Positions 10,393 to 22,275 of a DNA stretch of 64,000 nucleotides are shown here, piece by piece. The position numbers and the translations under genes are program-made. The notes under the pieces are model-generated. The model made no database searches, had not been told where the DNA came from, and worked only from the letters and a program-made list of their open reading frames with translations. Numbering within the stretch: position 1 is the first letter of the stretch; each line of letters starts with the position of its first letter. Where the stretch lies: contig OY740777.1 of the NCBI GenBank assembly GCA_963513935.1, positions 12,201,092 through 12,265,091 on the forward strand, given 5' to 3'. Source of the stretch: Aphrophora alni (Eukaryota > Arthropoda > Insecta > Hemiptera > Aphrophoridae).

Positions 10393-12138
10393 ATTCCTCA
10401 TAACTTAGTATCTCTGTTTACACCAAGATAAAAAGACTTTTTAAGAGTAACTGGGGGGGGAGGAACATTAATTTTCTTACAATACAAAAAGCTGTTTGGC
10501 CTATATTTTTTTCCGAACAAACTTAGTTTTGGCACACCCTGTAGACAGCCCCCAATCAAGAGCTTTCCATTGATATGTTCATCATCTTCCTATCCCAACT
10601 AGAAGCTAAGATTCCTCATAACTTAGTATCTCTGTTTACACCAAGATAAAAAGACTTTTTAAGAGTAACTGGGGGGGGAGGAACATTAATTTTCTTACAA
10701 TACAAAAAGCTGTTTGGCCTATATTTTTTTCCGAACAAACTTAGTTTTGGCACACCCTGTAGACAGCCCCCAATCAAGAGCTTTCCATTGATATGTTCAT
10801 CATCTTCCTATCCCAACTAGAAGCTAAGATTCCTCATAACTTAGTATCTCTGTTTACACCAAGATAAAAAGACTTTTTAAGAGTAACTGGGGGGGGAGGA
10901 ACATTAATTTTCTTACAATACAAAAAGCTGTTTGGCCTATATTTTTTTCCGAACAAACTTAGTTTTGGCACACCCTGTAGACAGCCCCCAATCAAGAGCT
11001 TTCCATTGATATGTTCATCATCTTCCTATCCCAACTAGAAGCTAAGATTCCTCATAACTTAGTATCTCTGTTTACACCAAGATAAAAAGACTTTTTAAGA
11101 GTAACTGGGGGGGGAGGAACATTAATTTTCTTACAATACAAAAAGCTGTTTGGCCTATATTTTTTTCCGAACAAACTTAGTTTTGGCACACCCTGTAGAC
11201 AGCCCCCAATCAAGAGCTTTCCATTGATATGTTCATCATCTTCCTATCCCAACTAGAAGCTAAGATTCCTCATAACTTAGTATCTCTGTTTACACCAAGA
11301 TAAAAAGACTTTTTAAGAGTAACTGGGGGGGGGGGGGAGGGAGGAACATTGATTTTCTTACAATACAAAAAGCTGTTAAAGCCTATATGTTTTTCTGGAC
11401 AACCTCAGTTTAGGCACACCCTGTAGACAGCCCCCTATCAAGAGCTTTCCATTGATATGTTCATCATCTTCCTATCCCAACTAGAAGCTAAGATTCCTCA
11501 TAACTTAGTATTTCTGTTTACACCAAGATAAAAGGACTTTTTAAGAGTAACTGGGGGGGGGGGGAGGGCTGGAACATTGATTTTCTTACAATACAAAAAG
11601 CTGTTAAAGCCTATATTTTTTTCTGGACAACCTCAGTTTAGGCACACCCTGTAGACAGCCCCCTATCAAGAGCTTTCCATTGATATGTTCATCATCTTCC
11701 TATCCCAACTAGAAGCTAAGATTCCTCAAAACTTAGTATTTCTGTTTACACCAAGATAAAAAGACTTTTTATGAGAACTGGGGGGGGGGGGACATTGATT
11801 TTCATACATTACAAAAAACTGTTGGGCCTATATTTTTTCCGAACAAACTTAGTTTTGGCACACTCTGTAATCAGCCCCCAATCAAGAGCTTTCCATTGAT
11901 ATGTTCATCATATTCCTATCCCAACTAGAAGCTAAGATTCCTCATAACTTAGTATCTCTGTTTACACCAAGATAAAAAGACTTTTTAAGAGTAACTTGGG
12001 GGGGGGGGGGGAGGAACATTGATTTTTCTTTTACATTACAAAAAGCTGTTAGGCCTATATTTTTTTCTGAACAACCTCAGTTTTGGCACACCCTGTAGAC
12101 ATTGATATGTTCATCATCTTCCTATCCCAACTAGAAGC
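10393..12138 (+). repeat. Tandem array of a ~218-bp unit, 8 copies, with G-tracts
   Basis: Units start at 10393, 10611, 10829, 11047, 11265, 11493, 11721 and 11937. The first four steps are exactly 218 bp and those units look nearly identical. Later units are 216-228 bp and diverged, and the last lacks ~20 bp after CCCTGTAGAC. Each unit holds a G-tract that grows from 8 (copies 1-4) to 12-14 (copies 5-8), then GAACATT, a GCCTATATTTTTTTC segment, CACACCCTGTAGACAG and TTCCTATCCCAACTAGAAGC. The unit aligns with the right arm of the inverted repeat at 6213-6545, so it probably arose by amplification of a transposon end. Confidence 0.95.
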
Positions 12139-12585
12139 GGAGATATTGCAATATTTGCGGGAGTTTTGTCCAACCCTGTACATAACTACAAATTTGGTTA
12201 GCTCTAGTTTGCGTCATTTGATAACGTCATGGTAAATTGCATGTCCGTCAGTGTTTAAAAAACTTATTTTATCGATTAATTACATATCGAAAGTAATTAT
12301 CTGGAGTTTGGATGTTTATAGGCCTACATTTAAAAATTAAAAAACAATTTTTTTTTTCAACCAAAGACCTGCTTAATTTTTAAAAAATGTTTAAAACGTT
12401 TTCCCTCCAAAACATTTATTATTCAACTTTGGTGTATTTTAGAACTCGTATACTTCAAGTTAAACTATTGTTTCAATTTAGGCTATGGTTGTTGCATGAA
12501 ATCTGTTTTTTTTTTACTAACACAGCACTATATAGTTGATAAAATAAAACTTGACACAAATTCTCACAAATACGTTAATTTATTC
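12139..12585. other. Flank of the 218-bp array
   Basis: Continues from the array into GGAGATATTG and a second CCCTGTACAT word near 12164, probably the outer edge of the same old element. The rest is AT-rich with no gene. TAGGCCTA occurs at 12319. Confidence 0.45.
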
Positions 12586-12587
12586 AA

Positions 12588-12620
12588 ACGCGTTTCAACT
12601 ACAAACTCGCCATCTTCAGT
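12588..12620 (-). ncRNA. Hammerhead-ribozyme-like relic, GAAACGCG subfamily
   Basis: On the minus strand CTGAAGATGGCGAG leads to GTTGAAACGCG. The two core strands are recognisable, and the GAAACGCGT end is shared with the motif at 2701. Stem II no longer pairs well. Confidence 0.3.
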
Positions 12621-12624
12621 AATT

Positions 12625-13880
12625 ATATAGGTCTGCTGGTAAAATAAAGTAAGATGTAGCCTAAATAAGTACAAATGGTTTCATAACGTGTTAGAAACAG
12701 CGTAAAAGTTGCTTTCTAAATTATAGAATATAGACTACGTCGTCTATATTATATAAAATAAATGAAATTACAGTAGAATAGTTGTTGGGGTGACAACGAT
12801 GAGAACAACCCTTACTCCAGTTTCTGATTGGAGGCCTACACAGGAGTCGCAAACATCTGTTTATCAGTAAATTTCACAAGATAACCTTTCTTTCTTAAAT
12901 TTAACTCGAAATAATACAATCTAAATAACATAACCTAACCTAACCTAACTCTAACAATAAATAATTAAGAGTCTTATATATTGTGAATACCTCTAAAATT
13001 TGACCCTGTTAAAATAAAACTCCACAAAAATAGTGGGAAGATTAGTTCAAGTTATTCGCTCACCTGTAAATTAAGGTTTTGATTGTTCTGTAATTTGTAA
13101 TAGTTGGTAAAGTTTTAAAGAAAGGATATATAAAAACGGGATTCCAATTAAAATCAGTATAAAAAAAACAATGTAAAAACATGTGACACATGACCCGTTC
13201 CTATTTAAAAATTAAGTCTAATTTCAAGATGGCGGATCCAAGTTATCCGCAAAAATTTAAAACTACTAAAACTGGAAGTAAATGTTGTCTTATGAGCATA
13301 TATTAATTTATTTTTATTTTTAGCCGTTTTAAAAGACTTTTTATATATTCAACACTTTATGAACACTCTGTAGGTTATATATAAATCCATAAGCCTAGAA
13401 ATCTATGGGGAGGGGGGCACTAGAACATCAATGGGAAGACTTTTTTAAGCCTGTATTTAAATTTTAGTAAATTTGTAATTTTCAGAGATTATATTTTGAC
13501 AAAATTGAAGTTATCAGTTATTTTTAATTCGATTTTCATAATAATTTGACATTTAATTATTTTAATTTATAGGTGTAGGAAAATAGGCCTATCAAGAAAA
13601 CATTTTTATTGAAAAATTTCATGATAAAAAAAAACACAAATTTTCCTAAATGATTGAAATAGAACATCCTTGGCTTTGTGTTTGAATTGTAACAAACGTT
13701 GTACCATTAAAACTACTTGACCAATCATTAAAATATTTTGTAAATAATTAAAACTCAATAATTTCTTGGAAAATAGTGTTATACAGCAAAAGATTCCTTA
13801 CAAAATTGCATTTAAGTAGTCCATTTTATGTAGGCTTAACTACCTCCAAAAACATAAACAACATTTAGTTTTATTAATCT
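12625..13880. other. AT-rich spacer with a short CCTAA run
   Basis: About three and a half CCTAA units lie at 12931-12950, the insect telomere-type motif, too short to be telomeric. The stretch around 13320-13460 (AAAAGACTTTTT, ACACTCTGTAGG, GGGGAGGGGGG) may be a very diverged lone relative of the 218-bp unit. Confidence 0.4.
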
Positions 13881-13884
13881 GTCT

Positions 13885-14005
13885 ATCTTATGATTTAGGG
13901 GTAGAAGATTCACATACTTTATAATTTGCCTATATTATTATCTTAAATCATAAGGTTTTCCTAAACAAATAAAGCAGACGAACTTTCTACCCTTAAAATA
14001 TAAGG
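13885..14005. repeat. Imperfect inverted repeat
   Basis: CTTATGATTTAGGGGTAGAA near 13887 pairs with TTCTACCCTTAAAATATAAG near 13985 with a few mismatches. An inner AAATCATAAGG near 13946 gives a second, shorter pairing with the left arm. It may be a small foldback element. Confidence 0.4.
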
Positions 14006-14009
14006 TGAC

Positions 14010-14820
14010 TTTAACACTAATAAAGTAGTTTAATTCTAACTATGTAAATAAGTTATGTAATTTTACCTGTCCTTTATATTATAGTCTAATAAAACAAATT
14101 AACAACCACTATTTCTAAAATTTAATGAATTGTTGGTATTTTATACATTTAGAACATACTGTATAGTAAAACATTTCGTGAAATTATTTTATTATCTTAT
14201 AAATAGTTTGAATTAAATTTTACATATTGCAATAAAGCATATTTAATTATCTCGTTATTAATACAAAATAATACGAAACATTTTTTTTGTATATAAATAA
14301 AAAAACAAAGTATAATTTAAGTTCTAAATGTGGGTCTGATTCACCTTACTGCATACCAGAACATTCAACAAGAATTAGGGTTAGGCCTACCAAGGATGGT
14401 ATTGATTTATCAACACTACACAATCTACATAGGATGTAATATTTATCTTAATACCATCCGTATAATAATTTAGTAATTGCAAAATATCAATTATCGATGT
14501 GCAATGATGCATTAATTCAACTCACATACCTGCATAATGAAGAAAATAATAACAGTTATCAAATGAACGACTAAATTCCAGTCGAGTATTAAAACATTTC
14601 TCGATTTCTGACGGAATTTCGGCTTTATTACAGTCCAAAATTATAGCTAACCCTTAACCAAAAGTATTGATAATATATTTAAACTTACCAATTATCAAAA
14701 TTTTAAAGAATTTATCAAATTGATTAGCACACACCAAGAAAACAACTGACACAGTTTTCGTCAATAACCTGTATTCAGACTTGGAACAGACTTTAGTTTG
14801 ACTCGAGTAGTCGACCAATG
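14010..14820. other. AT-rich spacer
   Basis: No recognised gene or repeat. TAGGCCTA occurs at 14382. Composition shifts towards GC from about 14780. Confidence 0.4.
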
Positions 14821-14831
14821 GGCTTGCCGTG

Positions 14832-15116
14832 ATGGCCTCCCTCCCGCTTCCTCGCCTCGTCGGTAGATGCCAGCCTCGGATAGTCGTAAATTGTTATCGG
14901 GTTTCCCGCCCATCGGGTGGGGAGAAAACCTGCCTTACGTCACAAAAAAATCGACCTGGGCGAAACAAAGATAGAAAACGTGTAACAGACGAGGATGTTG
15001 TTGGCGGGAAAAGGAACAAAAATATCCAAACGTTACCGCCATTACCCCAGCAGGTTGAAGTTCTGAACATAAATCTTTTAAACCCAGACGTAGCTCGAAA
15101 AACTCTTTCTAATTAA
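14832..15116 (+). CDS. ORF of unknown function, unusually GC-rich (possible exon or retroelement 5' end)
   Basis: Starting at ATG 14832 (a GTG lies just before it), the frame runs 94 codons to TAA at 15116. The product is basic and polar: an N-terminal MASLPLPRLVGR, a central lysine/arginine-rich stretch with NRPGRNKDRKR, then TLPPLPQQVEVLNINLLNP. It has no membrane segment and no domain that I recognise. The GC content is far above both flanks, and the codons are not the AT-rich ones chance ORFs use here, so it was probably under coding selection at some time. It could be the first ORF of a retroelement or a host exon. I cannot tell which. Confidence 0.35.
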   Translation: MASLPLPRLVGRCQPRIVVNCYRVSRPSGGEKTCLTSQKNRPGRNKDRKRVTDEDVVGGKRNKNIQTLPPLPQQVEVLNINLLNPDVARKTLSN

Positions 15117-15119
15117 ATT

Positions 15120-15395
15120 TGACGCACCAGTTCACTGCTTTATGTGTTGCTAATTTTTATTAACTAAAATGACCTCAAGTACATTAGCATACGGAATTAA
15201 AATAAGAATAAATTTACTTATTGTTGTTGCATATTGTAGAGATCGTTGATTATAATTTAATTATGAACAAGATTTTATATATATTTTCATGTATTTAAAT
15301 TTACTTATAATTATGTGTTACTTTATTACATTTTATTTCTAATAAAAATTATAATTAATGTTTTTAAAGCATAATAAAAATTATAAAACGTCTCG
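15120..15395. other. AT-rich leader before the satellite
   Basis: Very AT-rich sequence with TTATAATTA-type words that lead into the satellite. No other feature. Confidence 0.4.
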
Positions 15396-15397
15396 GC

Positions 15398-18300
15398 TGT
15401 ATTGGTTTTATAACATAATTATTAACACATATATAAAGCAGGCGAGATATCTTATTAATTGTATTGGTTTATTACATAATTAGGCCTAACACTTATAAAA
15501 CAGGAGAGCTTTCTTATTATTTGTATTGGTTTATTATATAATTAACACTTTATAAATCAGGAGAGCTATTATATTAATTGTATTGGTTCATTACATAATT
15601 AACACTTATAAAACAGGAGAGCTTTCTTATTATTTGTATTGGTTTATTATATAATTAACACTTTATAAATCAGGAGAGCTATTATATTAATTGTATTGGT
15701 TCATTACATAATTAACACTTATAAAACAGGAGAGCTATCTTATTAATTGTATTGGTTCATTACATAATTAACACTTATAAAACAGGAGATCTATCTTATT
15801 AATTGCATTAGTTTATCACATAATTAACACTTATAAAACAGGAGATCTATTTTATTAATTGCATTGGTTTATCACATAATTAGCACTTATAAAACAGGAA
15901 AGCTATCTTATTAATTGTATTGGTTTATTACATAATTAACACTTATAAAACATAAGATCTATCTTATTAATCGAATTGGTTTATTACATAATTAACACTT
16001 ATAAAACAGGAGAGCAATCTTATTAATTGCATTGGTTTATCACATAATTAACACTTATAAAACAGGAGATCTATCTTATTAATTGTATTGGTTTATTACA
16101 TACTTACACTTATAAAACAGGAAAGCTATCTTATTAATCGTATTGGTTTATTACATAATTAACACTTATAAAACAGGAGATCTATCTTATTAATTGTATT
16201 GGTTTATTACATACTTATACTTATAAAACAGGAAAGCTATCTTATTAATTGTATTGGTTTATTACATAATTAACACTTATAAAACAGGAGATCTATCTTA
16301 TTAATTGTATTGGTTTATTACATACTTACACTTATAAAACAGGAAAGCTATCTTATTAATTGTATTGGTTTATTACATAATTAACACTTATAAAACAGGA
16401 GATCTATCTTATTAATTGTATTGGTTTATTACATACTTATACTTATAAAACAGGAAAGCTATCTTATTAATTGTATTGGTTTATTACATAATAAACATTT
16501 ATAAAACAGGAGATCTATCTTATTAATTGCATTGGTTTATTGCATAATTAACACTTATAAAACAGGAGATCTATCTTATTAATTGTATTAGTTCATTACA
16601 TAATTAACACTTATAAAACAGGAAAGAAATCTTATTAATTGTATTAGTTCATTACATAATTAACACTTATAAAACAGGAGAGCTATCTTATTAATTGTAT
16701 TGGTTTATTACATACTTACACTTATAAAACAGGAAAGCTATCTTATTAATTGTATTGGTTTATTACATAATTAACACTTATAAAACAGGAGATCTATCTT
16801 ATTAATTGCATTGGTTTATTACATACTTATACTTATAAAACAGGAAAGCTATCTTATTAATTGTATTGGTTTATTACATAATAAACATTTATAAAACAGG
16901 AGATCTATCTTATTAATTGCATTGGTTTATTGCATAATTAACACTTATAAAACAGGAAAGAAATCTTATTAATTGTATTAGTTCATTACATAATTAACAC
17001 TTATAAAACAGGAGAGCTATCTTATTAATTGTTTTGGTTTATTACATAATTAAAACTTATAAAACAGGAGAGCTATCTTATTAATCGTATTAGTTCATTA
17101 CATAATTAACACTTATAAAACAGGAGAGCTATCTTATTAATTGTTTTGGTTTATTACATAATTAAAACTTATAAAACAGGAGAGCTATCTTATTAATCGT
17201 ATTGGTTTATTGCATAATTAACACTTATAAAACAGGAGAGCTATCTTATTAATTGTTTTGGTTTATTACATAATTAAAACTTATAAAACAGGAGAGCTAT
17301 CTTATTAATCGTATTGGTTTATTACATAATTAACACTTATACAACAGGAGAGCTATCTTATTAATTGTTTTGGTTTATTACATAATTAAAACTTATAAAA
17401 CAGGAGAGCTATCTTATTAATCGTATTGGTTTATTACATAATTAACACTTATAAAACAGGAGAGCTATCTTATTAATTGTTTTGGTTTATTACATAATTA
17501 AAACTTATAAAACAGGAGAGCTATCTTATTAGTTGTATTGGTTTATTGCATAATTATCACTTATAAAAATAGAGAGAGCTATCTTATTCTTTGTATTAAT
17601 TTATTACATAATTAACACTTATAAAACAGGAGAGCTATCTTATTAATTGTATTAGTTTATTACATAATTAACACTTTTAAAACAGTAGAGTTATCTTATT
17701 AATTGTATTAGTTCATTACATAATTAACACTTATAAACAGGAGAGCTATCTTGTTAATTGTATTGGTTTATTACATAATAAACACCTATAAAACAGGAGA
17801 CCTATCTTATTAATTGTATTGGTTATTACATAATTAACACTTTTGAAACAGGAGAGCTATCTTATTAATTGTATTGGTTTATTACATAATTAACACTTAT
17901 AAAACAGGAGAACTATCTTATTAATTGTATTGGTTTATTACATAATTAACACTTATTAAACAGGAGAACTATCTTATTAGTTGTATTGGTTTATTGCATA
18001 ATTATCACTTATAAAACTAGAGAGCTATCTTATTCTTTGTATTAATTTATTACATAATTAACACTTATAAAACAGGAGAACTATCTTATTAATTGTATTG
18101 GTTATTACATAATTAACACTTATAAAACAGGAGAACTATCTTATTAATTGTATTGGTTTATTACATAATTAACACTTATAAAACAGGAGAGCTATCTTAT
18201 TAATTGTATTGGTTTATTACATAATTAACACTTATTAAACAGGAGAACTATCTTATTAGTTGTATTGGTTTATTGCATAATTATCACTTATAAAACTAGA

Positions 18301-19772
18301 GAGCTATCTTATTCTTTGTATTAATTTATTACATAATTAACACTTATAAAACAGGAGAGCTATCTTATTAATTGTATTGGTTTATTACATAATTAACACT
18401 TATAAACAGGAGAGCTATCTTGTTAATTGTATTGGTTTATTACATAATTAACACTTATAAAGAGGAGAGCTATCTTGTTAATTGTATAGGTTTATTACAT
18501 AATTAACACTTTTAAAACAGTAGAGCTATCTTATTAATTGTATTAGTTCATTACATAATTAACACTTATAAACAGGAGAGCTATCTTGTTAATTGTATAG
18601 GTTTATTACATAATTAACACTTTTAAAACAGTAGAGCTATCTTATTAATTGTATTAGTTCATTACATAATTAACACTTATAAACAGGAGAGCTATCTTGT
18701 TAATTGTATTGGTTTATTACATAATTAACACTTTTAAAACAGTAGAGCTATCTTATTAATTGTATTAGTTCATTACATAATTAACACTTATAAACAGGAG
18801 AGCTATCTTATTAATTGTATTGGTTTATTACATAATAAACACCTATAAAACAGGAGAGCTATCTTATTAATCGTATTGGTTTATTGCATAATTAACACTT
18901 ATAAACAGGTGAGCTATCTTGTTAATTGTATTGTTTTATTACATAATTAACACTTATAAAACAGAAGAGCTATCTTATTAATTGTATTGGTTTATTACAT
19001 AATTAACACTTATAAAACAGGAGAACTATCTTATTAGTTGTATTGGTTTATTACATAATTAACACCTATAAAACAGGAGACCTATCTTATTAATTGTATT
19101 GGTTATTACATAATTAACACTTATAAAACAGGAGAGCTATCTTATTAATTGTTTTGGTTTATTACATAATTAAAACTTATAAAACAGGAGAGCTATCATA
19201 TTAATTGTATTGGTTTATTATATAATTAACACTTATAAAACAGGAGATCTATCTTATTAATTGTATTGATTTATTAGATAATTAACACTTATAAAACGGG
19301 GGAGAAACAATATTAATTTTATTAGTTTATTATATAATTACCACCTATATAACGGGAGAGCTATATTATTATTGTATTGGTTTATTATATAATTAACACT
19401 TATAAATCAGGAGAGCTATCTTATTAACTCTATTGGTTTATTACATTATTAACACTTATAAAACAGGGGAGCAATAATATTAATTGTATTGGTTTATTAT
19501 ATAATTATCAATTATAAAACAGGAGAGCAATCTTATTAATTGTATTGGTTTTTAACACATTATACTTAGCCTATAACAGGGGAGCTCTCTTATTAATTAA
19601 TTGTATTGGTTTATTATATAAATAACACTTATAAATCAGGAGAGCTATCATATTAATTGTAGGCCTATTGATTTATTACATAATTAACACTTATAACACA
19701 GAAGAGCAATCTTTTTATCTTGGGTTTTAACATATTAACACTTATAAAGTAGGCAAGTGATCTTATTAATTT
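15398..19772 (+). repeat. 56-bp AT-rich satellite array, about 78 units, with higher-order repeats
   Basis: The basic unit is ATTAATTGTATTGGTTTATT followed by ACATAATTAACACTTATAAA and ACAGGAGAGCTATCTT (56 bp). Edge units (15398-15620, 19280-19772) are the most diverged, as expected of an array homogenised from within by unequal exchange. Variants alternate in blocks: AGATCT/TACTTA dimers at ~16030-16500 and GTTTTGG/AAAACTT with TCGTATT at ~17000-17540. A TTAGTTG/AACTAGAG/TTCTTTG set recurs at ~17530, ~17970 and ~18250. AAACAGTAGAG/TTGTTAATT dimers lie at ~18390-18800. No protein is encoded. Confidence 0.97.
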
Positions 19773-19774
19773 GA

Positions 19775-20310
19775 TTATTTTTATATCTCGAAAATACATT
19801 TAGAATCTTTTCAAAAATCCTATCTACATAACTGCTGATTTATTTCATAGAATCACTAGGCCTACATAAAAGATTTTGTGGCCACAAAACTAAAGCTGAA
19901 AAAAAGTGAATCTCTCGCCTCACTTCTCCTGGGTCGACAAAGACTAAATAACTGTAAGAACCGGTCTAGAGCAGTGGTAACGGATAATATATATCTTTTA
20001 TAGATCGACTTCCAGTGATGACGACTGTTTTTGAATTTATTTTTTCGTTCCAATTACAACCAGTTGACATTTTATTATGTTTTTATACGAATCTAGGATT
20101 TTATATAAATATACGTAATTTAGAAATAATAAAATCGACTGTAAAACTATTTAATTGACTTGAACTGATTGAAGTCAATGTGACGTTTTTAACAGTTTAT
20201 TCGTTTTCTTGCTCATGATTAATGTTTGTAATTTTATAAACCGATGTTTTATTTTATAATAAGTATAGTCTCTAATAACGTATTAGAAAAGAACAAAATT
20301 TGTTCAAGTG
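19775..20310. other. Spacer after the satellite
   Basis: A 63-codon minus-strand frame (19862-20053) has no recognisable domain. TAGAGCAGTGGTAACGG near 19967 with AGATCGACTTCC near 20001 weakly resembles a Pol III A box and B box, but no tRNA fold is evident. TAGGCCTA occurs at 19857. Confidence 0.35.
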
Positions 20311-20430
20311 AGATCTTATAGGAAAGATGAAAGAGTGGAATCTAACCCAAGACTATTAAAAAGATGTAAATCTAGCCAACGTTCTTCGGGATTGCTCTAT
20401 CAATACTCATTTTATTCAGACCTGAGGGAA
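20311..20430 (-). repeat. Dispersed repeat family A, copy A2
   Basis: Minus-strand copy with TCTAACCCAAGACTA (reverse of TAGTCTTGGGTTAGA) at 20341, a clear AGATGTAAATCTAGCC block, TCGGGATT, and CCTGAGGG at its 5' end. The 3' tail after AGGAAAGATG is missing. Confidence 0.55.
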
Positions 20431-20434
20431 TCAG

Positions 20435-21500
20435 GTTAAATATAAAAGAGAAATAAAAAGAGAATGAAATTATAAAACAAAATAATAATAAATTAATGAT
20501 AAAAATTTAAACTATAAATATACAGGACCTAATTTTATTTTCTTATAATTATTTATTTAGAGTGGTGCACGATATTTTGGGTAGGCGTGGGTCCTTGGGA
20601 AATACAGAGCGTTTATAATTGGACCGCGAATTATGAGAATCGGTATTTTTTATTATGAACCATGGAAGCTGTCCTTAACAATGCATTTATAGCCTACCTT
20701 AAAATAAACAGTAAACATCAGTTTCTTGAGAGTGAACGCATCTCTAACAAAAATTGTTTTCCTTTAAAATCGAGCATTATTTGGAAATACATTATCTCTG
20801 TATTTTTGAAATCATCTGAATTCATGACGCCCAGTTGTTCCGACCTTCTTGACACACCCTGTATTATATTTATATGAATTCCTTTAATACTGTAGCAAGT
20901 GATATTCCTACTAATCAAAACCCTAATTGTTATATTTAGTTCAGTATTCAGATCTTTAACTCAGAACTGAATTAATTTTATTATTTTACATTGTACAGTT
21001 TTACTATACTATTTACTTTGTAATATTTGTCCTTTAATTTCCCTTCATACAACTCTACCATTCTCCATTTTAAAATAAGCAATATCACACTGAGTGTAAA
21101 TTTAGTAATTAATAAAAAATACAATGAAGACACACGAATTTAAAAACATGTCTTGGAAACGTTAATGCTAATTACGGACATAAATTTAAATATACTTACG
21201 ATCATTCTGCCAGTCGCAGGGACGTTATAAAACCCGGTTCCTTCATTTCTAAATGTAGATTGTATCTCGCAAAATTATTTATTTAATTTGTTTTATTTCT
21301 TAATTTATAGAAATTTCTTTATTGTACACAGATGCCGCTTTATCGTAAGTCCGATGTAGTTGCTTATAAACTCTGATTGCAGCTACAAAATTATTCTATC
21401 GTTAATAAATAATGCTTTAAAAAAAAAAATACTCTGTAATAAGATAAGTTAAACTAAATAAGTGTTATTAGTCTATATGATCTGCCCTAGACCAGACATT
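20435..21500. other. AT-rich spacer
   Basis: Overlapping chance frames on both strands at 20662-20918. CACACCCTGTA near 20854 is the family C edge word. No gene is seen. Confidence 0.4.
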
Positions 21501-21860
21501 TGAATCTACAATCAAAATACGTGAAAAATCGGCCATGAGGCAGTTCGAAAATCGTAATTTCTCAGAATCTACAGATTTCATTCAAATTTTAATGAAATCT
21601 GAAGATAAAAAATGTATAGACCCTAACAGTGCACAAAATGGTTTGTAAATAATTATTATGATTTAAGAATAATTGGGATAAATACAAAAATATACATTAA
21701 CCGCCCACAAAAAAAAATTATTTCCATCAAATACTAACGCGTTTATGGCACTAACAAAGCAAGTTCCTTTATTTACTGTATAAATGTATTTAGTTACGGT
21801 ATATGTTATTTTTTTAAGATGGCACCCATTATCATTTTCACTTTTTAATTTACCACTACT
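21500..21860 (+). repeat. Dispersed repeat family B, copy B2
   Basis: Contains TTCAAATTTTAATGAAATCT (~21581), CCGCCCAC, and the core ACGCGTTTATGGCACTAAC with AAAGCAAGTTCCTTTATTTA (~21737-21778). It is diverged and non-coding. Confidence 0.5.
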
Positions 21861-21881
21861 GAAATTATATTTTAATTTGTT

Positions 21882-21994
21882 TTTGTATTGGTAGCATACT
21901 GTAATTCACAATTATAAAGTAGGTGAGGATTCTTATTATTTGTGTTTTAATACAATTGACACTTTTAAAGTAGGGAAGCGATTTTATTAAATGT
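21882..21994 (+). repeat. Two stray, diverged units of the 56-bp satellite
   Basis: The order TTGTATTGG ... ATTATAAAGTAGG ... ATTCTTATTATTTGTGTT ... ACACTTTTAAAGTAGG ... GATTTTATTAAATGTA matches two consecutive satellite units, about 2.1 kb beyond the end of the array. AAAGTAGG is shared specifically with the diverged last unit of the array (near 19746). Confidence 0.55.
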
Positions 21995-21999
21995 AGAAT

Positions 22000-22275
22000 A
22001 TCCAATAGTCTTTATTACACAACAGAATCTTAGTAAATCTATCCTAAATAATTTTACAATTTACATTATTTTAAATAACATTTTTAATATCTAGTAACTC
22101 TATATTTATTTTCCCATTAAATGACAAATAAAGTATCATAAATATATCAACGTAATATATTCAATCTTATAAAATGTTTTTGATCGTAAATCAAGGATAT
22201 TATAAGTTACTCCCCGCGGCGTAAGTTTTTGTTTACGCTAACGGTCTTAAAGAGTTTTAATATGTCAACTATTCC
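22000..22275. other. AT-rich spacer
   Basis: Nothing recognised apart from a GC-rich CCCCGCGGCGTAAG word at 22212 leading into family E. Confidence 0.35.

Noticed and set aside
13320..13460. Ninth, solitary unit of the 218-bp repeat
   Set aside because: Only short words match (AAAAGACTTTTT, a G-rich run, CTCTGTAGG); not enough to claim homology by eye.
15398..19772. CRISPR-like regular spacing
   Set aside because: The units are contiguous tandem copies without unique spacers, in eukaryotic DNA: a satellite, not a CRISPR array.
19960..20015. tRNA gene or tRNA-derived SINE head
   Set aside because: A-box- and B-box-like words are present at plausible spacing, but acceptor, D and T stems do not form and no second copy was found.
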